From: Conoideocrella luteorostrata
Lineage: Eukaryota; Ascomycota; Sordariomycetes; Hypocreales; Clavicipitaceae
Direction of reading: 5' to 3'
DNA: 39,514 bases
NCBI GenBank assembly: GCA_032433595.1
Contig: JASWJB010000365.1
Span: 1 to 39,514 of the forward strand
Every line of letters begins with the position of its first letter. Position 1 is the first letter of the stretch. Position numbers and translations under genes: made by a program. The notes under the pieces were generated by a model that had not been told where the DNA came from, ran no database searches, and worked only from the letters and a program-made list of their open reading frames with translations. Positions 31,727 to 39,514 of this stretch are shown here, in pieces.

Positions 31727-32756
31727 ATGCAAAATTTCGTCTCAGCAGCCGGTTGGAATTGCTCTTCGGATGCAATGGACCGGGAATATGTGGCGAAATG
31801 GACTGATGAAGATTCGGACAAAGCAAAGATTCAGAACCGAGGATTGAGCACAAGCACATACGAGCGAGGTACCCGCCTAGGAAGCGGCGGCTGGAGCGTT
31901 GTGTACAAAACAAGAAGGGTCAAGGACGGGCAATTATTCGCAGGAAAGTCTTCCAATGCTCCAGCAAAATTGATGAAAGAAGCCAGTATTCTGAAATCAC
32001 TACAGCATGCAAGTTGGATGCCATACAGACGGCGCGGGTTCATCCTGTCTACTGCTAACTAGAGTCAAATGGTAGGATCACATCGTACAATTCATCGACA
32101 TGTACGAAGAGCCAAACAACGAGGCCGCCACGCTTCTAGTAACCGAGCTATGTCCCCTCGGGTCGCTACAGACAAGAATCGATCTATCTTCGCCACGTAT
32201 GGCTTACGAAGAAATTCTACACGCAACGTTGCAAGTGGCTCGGGCTATAGAATATCTTCATTGCCGAAAGCTGTATCATTCTGATGTGAAGCCGAGAAAC
32301 ATTTTGATAAGAAGGGTTCGTCCGACAGATGTTGTTCTTGCGGACATGGCAGATGTCAAACCGATGGGACGAAGGGACAGGCTGCATGGAACACCGTCGT
32401 ATTACTCGCCCGAGATGGTTGCGAGTGGACGATACGGTGGGACGGGGCATGATGATATGTGGGCTTTGGGGATCACGGTCTTGGGCATGTTGGGACAGTG
32501 GCCGCAGGTGAGGTACACCAAGAATGATTTGGACAAGTATCCGAGAAAGTGTCTGGATCATGCGCAGCAATTGGGGATTTTGAATCCGGGGGAAAGGATG
32601 GTGGTTGGACTACTGGTGAAGTTGCTGGCGGAGGAGCAACGACGGATAGGAGCGACTGAGTGTGTGGAAGTCATGGAGGAGCTATGCGAGAAGGACGCGG
32701 GGGCTGAACTGGAGATTAAAGCGCCGGACGAGTTTCGACCAGCCAGTTTTTGGTGA
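31727..32756 (+). CDS. Small Ser/Thr protein kinase with a GC-AG intron
   Basis: This is a single-domain kinase of 320 residues. The model has two exons, 31727-32008 and 32076-32756. The only frame-preserving junction I found uses a GC donor (GCAAGT at 32009) and TAG acceptor with a CTAAC branch site. It joins SLQH to DHIVQFIDMYEE. Visible motifs are Gly-loop LGSGGWSVV (51-59), Lys74 in FAGK, helix-C Glu85, catalytic YHSDVKPRNIL with Asp164, Lys166 and Asn169, Asp184 in ADMA (the DFG position), SPE at 205-207 and DDMWALGITVLGML. The HRD arginine is Ser163 and DFG reads DMA, so it is atypical but keeps the catalytic residues. The start is the first in-frame ATG; Met17 is an alternative, and an undetected upstream exon is possible. 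I cannot assign a named family. Confidence 0.82.
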
Positions 32757-33529
32757 TTCTTACGAGATGGTATGCCAGGGTTCGGTTGGCGGGCGACGTA
32801 ATTGACGTTTCGCACCACGACGTGCCACAGCAACATTACCATGGAGGGCTTTGCAATAACTACATAGCTACTCCGTAAATAGGCAGGGCTCACCTGCCCT
32901 GCCCGATTGGGACATTAAGGAGTGGTGGCAAGCTAGAAGAGAAGGAGAATGCTTTGCAGAGTGCCTTTTGTTAAATTTGGGTACTTGGTCGTGCATAGTC
33001 GTCTGTCTGCCATTGACGTGGCGCGGGTCAACAGTACTTTCAAGGCAGTCACTGCAATCAAGGAAAATAGGAATAATCCCACAGCGAGTCGGCCTTATGG
33101 ATATTGCATTTCTTTGTGTCCTTCAAAGCACTCCGTATGTAGTTAGATAGCTCCCTCAACGGCAGCCGTGACTCTCCCCCCACGTGGAAGCCAACATGCC
33201 CGCCGCTATCCGACCACCGCCGTGTTGACGCCACCGTACACCCGCCGCACCCAGAGTTTCTGTAGCAAACTTCTTAGTAATCGCCTCTATCTTTCGTCAG
33301 TCCGGTCCGACATCGCCCTCGTGTACGGAGTACTCTGCTATCATTCAATGCCCACTTGCAAGGCAACCGTAACGTGCTACGGCGTACGGAGTACTTAGCT
33401 GTTAAATAGTAGCTCGAGCCATTGCGTCGCCAACTGCGTCAATCAGTCGCATTGACAAGCTAAACTTATAGTTAATCGTGCCAGACAGCACGCAACAAGA
33501 CCGGCTTCCAGGCACCCCGAGCCTCATTC
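32757..33529. promoter_or_regulatory. Intergenic region upstream of the aminotransferase gene
   Basis: These 773 bp contain three exact copies of TACGGAGTA or its complement (32869-32877, 33324-33332, 33385-33393) and one near copy (33129-33137). No gene is supported. The right half is the likely promoter of the aminotransferase gene. Confidence 0.6.
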
Positions 33530-35308
33530 ATGCCTCGTCCCGCACTGCCGCCCTCAACTCTTCGATCTGCTCTCACCGCAGCCACCGCGCCGAGACGCTT
33601 TCATAGCACCATCATGAACGGCAGCAGCAAAATCAAGCCTGCGGCCAGAGTGTCCGGCCAGAAGCAGGATGTTTGGTGAGGCCTTTACTGTCTATTTTGT
33701 TGCGCCCAAAAAAAAAAATTATAAAAAAAAACCCCCCCGAAACAATAAATTTCGCATCGTGTTACTGACTCTTGAGACAGGACCATCATCAACGAAGCAG
33801 CTGCTGCTTCACCTAAACAGCCCATTGTCAACATGGGCCAAGGCTTCTTCGGCTACAATCCCCCACACTTCATCCTCAATGCCGCCAAGGAGGCTCTCGA
33901 CCGCGTAGAGTGCAACCAGTACTCCCCAACAAAGGGGCGACCGAGACTGAGGAAGGCCATTGCAGAGGCTTATTCGCCGTTTTGCGGCAGGAAGATTGAT
34001 CCCGAGACGGAGGTTACCATTACCACCGGCGCCAATGAGGGTAAGCACTGACTCACTCCCCCCCAATTTTCAGCGAGAATCGAAAATTTGAGAAGACGAT
34101 TGCGCTAATACACTTCTTTGAAAGGTATGCTGAGCGCGTTTATGGCATTCATTGAACCGGGCGATGAGGTCATTATCTTTGAGCCTTTTTTCGACCAGTA
34201 AGATATGCCACCTCTCCCCCCACCATTATGATAGGATTTCGCAATCTCATCAAGTCTGGGGCGTTCAGGTACATCAGCAATATCGAAATGCCAGGCGGCA
34301 AGATTGTCTACGTTCCCATGCACCCTCCCAGTACTGGCGCCACAAAAACGTCCTCCGCTGCCGATTGGACAATCGACTTTGACGAACTAGAGAGGGCAAT
34401 TACGCCGCGTACCAAGATGATTGTTCTGAATACACCTCGTAAGCGCATTCTCGTGTTCTTTCTATCCTCTTATATCTATTCTTGCTAAACCGCACTTCTT
34501 TGTTTGGGACAGACAACCCCGTTGGCAAGGTATTCTCAAAAGAGGAGCTCCAAAAGATTGGCGACTTGTGTGTCAAGAACGAAATCATCATCCTCTCCGA
34601 CGAGGTGTATGATCGCCTGTACTATGTTCCTTTTACGCGCATATCCACCCTTTCCCCTGAGATCGAGGCCTTGACTCTTACCGTTGGGTCTGCCGGCAAA
34701 AACTTCTACGCTACAGGTTGGCGAGTTGGTATGCTTTCTGCCTTCTTCTTTCATTAAAAAGGACTGCTTTCATAGGGCATGTGCTAACAAGAGGGGACCA
34801 TCTCCCCAAAAAAGGCTGGCTAACGGGTCCCGCCAACCTCATCAAATACGTGTCCGCCGCACATACCCGCATTTGCTACTCTTCCGTGTCTCCCCTCCAG
34901 GAGGCTTGCGCGGTGGGCTTTGAACAAGCCTCCGCCCAAGGTTTCTGGGACACCACTGTCCGGGACATGAAATCCAAAGTGGATCGATTCAACCAAATCT
35001 GGGATGAGCTCGGCATGCCCTATTCAGACCCCGAGGGGGGTTACTTCGTGCTCGTCAACATGAAGAGGGTAAAGGTGCCTGAGGATTATCCCTTTCCCGA
35101 GCATGTGGCGTCCAGACCGAGAGATTTCAAGCTCGCCTGGTTTTTGATCCAGGAGGTGGGCGTGGCGGCTATTCCACCCACCGAATTTTGTACCGACGAG
35201 AATGCTCACTTGGCGGAGGATTATGTGAGATTTGCTGTTTGTAAGAACGATGACGTGCTGGAGGAGGCGAAGAATCGGCTGAGAGGGTTGAAAAAGTACA
35301 TGGAATAA
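33530..35308 (+). CDS. Kynurenine aminotransferase-like PLP enzyme (fold type I)
   Basis: The product resembles the kynurenine/glutamine transaminase K group (yeast Bna3), which converts kynurenine to kynurenic acid using PLP. The model has six exons: 33530-33675, 33781-34040, 34125-34197, 34269-34438, 34513-34728 and 34815-35308. The introns are 105, 84, 71, 74 and 86 bp, and the product is 452 residues. Conserved blocks are VNMGQGFFGYNPP, YSPTKGRPRLRKAI, TTGANEGMLSAF, NTPHNPVGKVF, ILSDEVYDRLYY and SAGKNFYATGWRVGW, where Lys279 should bind PLP. The first 28 residues are rich in Arg, Ala and Ser and look like a mitochondrial presequence ending RRFHST. A second in-frame ATG at 33614 could give a cytosolic form. 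Intron 1 has long A and C runs. Confidence 0.93.
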
Positions 35309-35621
35309 CTGGACTGTATATATATGTACGGAATACATAGATGCGACGTGCCCTTTGCGATTATGAGCGATTAACTCGCATAAAATTAGACCAGATATGA
35401 TATTTCTCCCTAATAAGAAGAGTACACGCGAGACCTGCGGGAGATTTCCCAAACAAATGCAGTGCAGTAATAAAATGAGCAATAATATCATGTTATGTAC
35501 GCAAGTCAATTTTACATATGTAGTCTAGCTTCGTCCACTTTATGCACTGTTTACTCTCTCGCTAGTCGTAATTTTTTGTTTTCAAGGTCAGCAGCAGCTC
35601 AGATAGCTAATTATTCCGTAG
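35309..35621. other. Convergent 3' intergenic region, aminotransferase/oxidase
   Basis: These 313 bp lie between two converging stop codons. No gene is seen. Confidence 0.7.
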
Positions 35622-37513
35622 TTAGTCCAGTTCATCGAAATGGACCACCTTCGGCGCATGCGTCTCATTGCCATACGCATCGCCCCCGTACTCCAGATAC
35701 CCTTGTACAGCCGGCCTACCAACCTTGACTATATCCTCCGCATCGCCATGGATCCAAACCGTCTGCATCCCCAACACCATATGCTGCAGGGTATGGCAGT
35801 GCACCATCCACACCCCCGGTTGGGTTACTCTAATCCTCCACACCCGCCATCCTTGCTTCTGCCCCGCGGGGACATTGGATGTGTACCGATACAGCATGGT
35901 CGTGTCTCTCAACACAGGTTGTCGTCCTCGCAACTTCTTCTCAACTCTATGAGGGTCCCACGCTCCATCGCCACCTCCCACATCGTAGTGGTGCGCGCCG
36001 TGGCCATGCCACGGGTGCGTGTCGAGCGTTCCGTTGGCGGTACCGGTCCCCCCGTACTGCTGGAACACGATTTCGATGACCTCGCCGATCTTGACGGGGT
36101 ACGTCCCCGTCTTGGGATCCACGCCGCCGTGCGAGACGGCTTCTTCGTAGTTGGGCAGGTACGCGGTCTGGTTCTTGTACAGTGACACGAGGTACGGCTC
36201 CCGTGGTGTGGTGATAAGAGAAGGAGGTTTGCCGTCCTCGGTCCAACCGTGGTTGTTGATCCTCCAGAGGAAGTACTTCTTCTGATCTACCCTGACGTTC
36301 ATCATGACTCGGCGGGTGACTTCCGCTGCGGTGGGGAAGTTGTTCGGATACAGAGGTTTCAGTGCGTAGTCGAGGTAGCCTGCAATTGTGGGCGGTAGCT
36401 TTATCGGCGGCTGCTGGGGGTTTGCGTCGACGGCAAAGCGACCTCGTCGATACAGGGACATGCCACACGTGCAGGTGTTGGCGTATCGAAGAATGGCGTA
36501 GTTTCTAGTGGCAACGGGGCGGTCTCGCGATTCCACCTGGATGTAGTAATCGAGTCGGCCTTCCTTGACCAGCTCGGCGCAGGTTTTTGCACGAAACAAG
36601 GCGCTGTACCGTTGGCCGGAGCCAATCTGAATCACATCAACCGGGTGTGGCTTGGTATAATGGGCATCCGCCTCGATGATCTCCAACGTGCCCCTTCCGT
36701 GGTTCTCAAAGCCCAGCATGGCGAGACTTAGAGCTGTGGCGCCGACGAATCGAAATCTATACGTCTTGCCGGGCTCGATATCAATGATACTCAAGGCCGT
36801 GGTGGAGGTGTCGACGGCCTGGAAGTTGGAGATGGACTTGCCGTTGATGAGCCACCCGTTGGGCTCGCCGGGCCATTTGAAAGGCGCGGATTCTAGCTTG
36901 GCGGTAATTACCTCGTCGGTCTGGTTCCAGTATTCCTGGAGGAAAACAGTCCTCTCGCCATGGGTCTCGTACGGAGGGGCTTGAGGGTCTTCGACGATAA
37001 GAGCGCCAGTGGCGGTACTCGCTTGGAAGCCAACGTGAGAATGGTAGTAGTAAGTGCCTGCAGTGCCGTTTGCCGTCTTCAGCTGATAGTCGAAGAAGTG
37101 GTGCGGTGGAATGGGCCATTGGCTGGCAAGAGGAGTTCCGTCAGAAAAGGGATATGTCGCCTGGGCAAGGCCGTGCCAGTGCTATTTTGTCAAACCCCGG
37201 TCAGCAGACTAGAACATGAAGATGGAGAAGATGCTTGTCTTTTTAATACCATAGTAACATTCTCATCCGCCATGTTGTTGTACACCCGAATCCAAACGAC
37301 CTTTTGTTCGGGGATTCGCAGTGTGGGAGCCGGCAGGGAATTGTTAATCAGTGCTGTCTGTCTATACATGCCGCCGATACTGATGTCTTCCCTGGTGACA
37401 CTCAAGACAATGTCAGGTGCAAAAGAATCACCATGCTCCTGGGTCTCTAAAGACAATACTGGCGCCGCCGCGAAGGCCAGGAGACCAATTACACAGGTTC
37501 TTAACCACGACAT
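35622..37513 (-). CDS. Secreted multicopper oxidase, ascorbate-oxidase type
   Basis: Multicopper oxidases oxidise a substrate at a type 1 copper and reduce O2 to water at a trinuclear cluster. The model has two exons, 37513-37250 and 37181-35622, around a 68-bp intron (GTATTA...AATAG), giving 607 residues. The N terminus (MSWLRTCVIGLLAFAAAPVLS) is a signal peptide, so the enzyme is probably secreted. All four copper motifs are present: HWHG at 89-92, YHSHVGF with His135 and His137, THPWHGHGAHH with His477, His480 and His482, and VHCHTLQHMVLGM with Cys550, His551, His555 and Met560. The axial Met and overall length favour the ascorbate oxidase-like group over classical laccases. Several N-glycosylation sequons are visible. 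The substrate cannot be read from the sequence. Confidence 0.93.
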
Positions 37514-39514
37514 CCTGAACGAAACCTGGTGGTCCAACAAATCAAGTCGAGTATGTATTATGTATCAGCGGACCAGCTTCGAAGCTTGATGAGTTCTCAC
37601 GATCCTACGACTACAAATAAGTGTCCCATGACACTTCTTTATGCATTCCTACTTGGGCAAAACCCATTCGGAGGATCCGGGTCTACAACGCATGAGACAC
37701 CCGAACCGGTGCGTGCTAAAATTGTGACTCCGGACCAACACGACGATGCTGACAAGCCTGACACGAGATGCCTGCATCATTTTTGTTTTCCATTACGGAG
37801 CCTCTGGTAAACTAGTGCTGGGACCCTGTCCCTTGTACCGGCTACCCGCTGGCTAGATGCCGTGTTGAAAGGACAAAGGGGGTTGCCGGCAGTTAAGTCG
37901 AGCGAATCAGCTTGGACAGTTGATCCCAATACCCGCTGGCAACGAATAAATGCACAAGACACAGCTGCAAGCTCGTAGCCCAAGCGACCTTGACGCATTT
38001 CCAACAGCCAAGATGGCGCTTCAGAGGCCACCGCCATTGCTGGGGCCATATAAGATAGGTCAATATACGGATTGCGGAGTATTCAGATCCATATCAATAT
38101 CACCGTGTATTCTGGTAAGTTGGCCAATATAGCACTTACCTTCTTTTCTTCCCCTTCTTCCAAGACCTTCTTCCCCATCAACTATTATTTCCATATATTC
38201 TCCACCTATACATTTGCTGGGTCCTTATCTGACCCAATAAGATGCCAGGAAGGTTGTTTATTTACAGGGGTTTTATCACTTTATATTGGTGGTCAGTCAA
38301 TATTCAATTGCCAAGTCCGACACCAAATGTCCCACAAAAGCCGGGATCGCATTGCCGCTGCGATTTTCGCCAGGTCGGCAAATGGCATTTCAAAAAGTTC
38401 TCTCAACGGGCTCACAAGGATAGCCCCTGGCACGATGACTTGTTCAGTCCGTGAAAGGCATAGCCCAAACGGAAACGAGCGTGGAGGCGGAGCGCCAGCA
38501 AATCTCATCATCTGACCACCGTTGCATAACCGTTATTTCCACACTGTCTGGCGATGCATTTGGCTCTTCCGCGCGATAAGCAGCATCTTCTCGGAGCAGG
38601 CCAAACACAACGACCCAATTATGAACTGATTATTTCCAGACAAGCTGCAATTGTCTACAAAAGAAGTCTAGAGGTTGGGTAAGAGTCGGCACCCCGAGTA
38701 CAGCTCGGCTCAAGTCCGAATTATAGTAATTAAGCGTGTGTAATATTAAGAATGGTTTAGAAAGGCTTCACCACGAAGGGATTGGTTTTCGGATCGATAT
38801 GTCGCGCAAGGAGAGAATTGGACATGTTGCAGCTGCATGCCGAGCGATCATCGTAAGTCGAAGAGGTAAGAGCCTTCCCTCGGACCTTCTAGAAGTAGCA
38901 TATGAAGTGCGTCCAGCCACTCGTAACGTTGCGCCACACTCTTTTGAACAGTCGAAGGTCGATGGGCCAACACACGAGAGTCTCAAAATCTCGGGGAAGG
39001 AACTTTTGATTCGGCATGCTTCATGCATGGCCAAGAAAATAGAAGCTTGCTAATCTACTCCGTACTCACCGCCAACACGAACGGCCAGCCATCCACTACT
39101 TCAAATCAATAACTGGTGCGCAATCATTAGAAATATTGTATCAGGACCCTGTCTTGTGGCTGACTGTCAGGCAAACCACTTTCATTCATGCCCTTGAAGA
39201 GCTCGCATTAACTCCGTGTCACGTTATCATGCCAAATAGAGAGAAGCGAAACGCAGGGTACAAGAAATAGACCTGAAACCATGCGGAGGCGACAAACCTC
39301 GCACCGTCGAGTGTCATCGCCGGTCGGGTCCGCGAACGCTTGTCAGCCCCAGATTTCACGTGGAGGTAGTTCAGGGCAAACTCAAAGCTAGGATCGATTC
39401 TCCACATTCAAGGGAAGCAACTTGGAGATGTCCAAATTCTTGAGGCATGTGTTTGTAGCGACGGTAACGCACGATGGAGCCCACCGCTGGCAGACATCTT
39501 CTCCAACTATGTAC
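37514..39514. other. Right-end 2-kb region without a convincing gene
   Basis: The left part is the likely oxidase promoter. Open frames at 38072-38515 and 38736-39053 have no recognisable motif or intron structure and are probably chance. The exact motif TACTCCGTA lies at 39056-39064 and a near copy TGCGGAGTA at 38073-38081. No transposon or tRNA was recognised. Confidence 0.55.

Noticed and set aside
32100..32756. Second half of the kinase as a separate gene
   Set aside because: It lacks the Gly-loop and the catalytic lysine, which are encoded just upstream and joined by the GC-AG intron.
38072..38515. 147-codon open frame on plus at the right end
   Set aside because: It shows no motif or signal of coding constraint, and no exon structure can be built around it.
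38736..39053. 105-codon open frame on plus
   Set aside because: It has no recognisable family, and the composition looks random.
1..39514. Secondary-metabolite cluster, CRISPR array or intact transposon
   Set aside because: There are no PKS, NRPS, terpene synthase or transposase genes, no direct-repeat spacer array, and no long terminal repeats. The lone oxidase and aminotransferase do not make a cluster.

Overview
The window is nuclear DNA from a filamentous ascomycete. Genes carry short GT-AG introns (about 54 to 111 bp) with CTAAC/CTAAT-like branch sites. They lie singly on both strands, with no operons. The protein set (HET-domain protein, DUF2293 protein, KDM4-type demethylase with an extended PHD finger, ascorbate-oxidase-type multicopper oxidase) fits a Sordariomycete. 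I infer Hypocreales from overall protein resemblance, without a database search.

Layout, left to right: DAD2 (minus) and shugoshin (plus), a divergent pair on one 440-bp promoter; VPS29 (minus) and RRP12 (plus), divergent; a five-exon DUF2293 gene (minus); a 3.25-kb gap; a bZIP transcription factor (plus); a HET-domain gene and a degenerate histidine-acid-phosphatase-like membrane protein (both minus); a tRNA-Gln(CUG) (minus); a 2-kb gap; a KDM4-type JmjN/JmjC/PHD histone demethylase (plus); a small protein kinase whose reading frame needs a GC-AG intron (plus); a six-exon kynurenine-aminotransferase-like gene (plus); a multicopper oxidase (minus); and about 2 kb with no convincing gene.

Most genes are conserved housekeeping genes: kinetochore and cohesion (DAD2, SGO1), retromer (VPS29), ribosome biogenesis (RRP12), chromatin (KDM4) and tryptophan catabolism (KAT). 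The accessory-looking part is the HET gene and the pseudophosphatase-like gene at 19.2-23.7 kb, plus the oxidase at the right end. All twelve multi-exon models below were built by hand. In each, the frame closes exactly across every junction.

I found no dedicated new multi-gene system, secondary-metabolite cluster or intact transposon. The most unusual signals are the GC-AG kinase intron, the phosphatase-like protein with both catalytic motifs lost, the DAD2/SGO1 promoter with MCB-like sites, a recurring intergenic 9-mer TACGGAGTA, a phased AGTACT decamer array upstream of the demethylase, a 17-bp palindrome upstream of the bZIP gene, and SUMO-interaction-like motifs in the DUF2293 protein.
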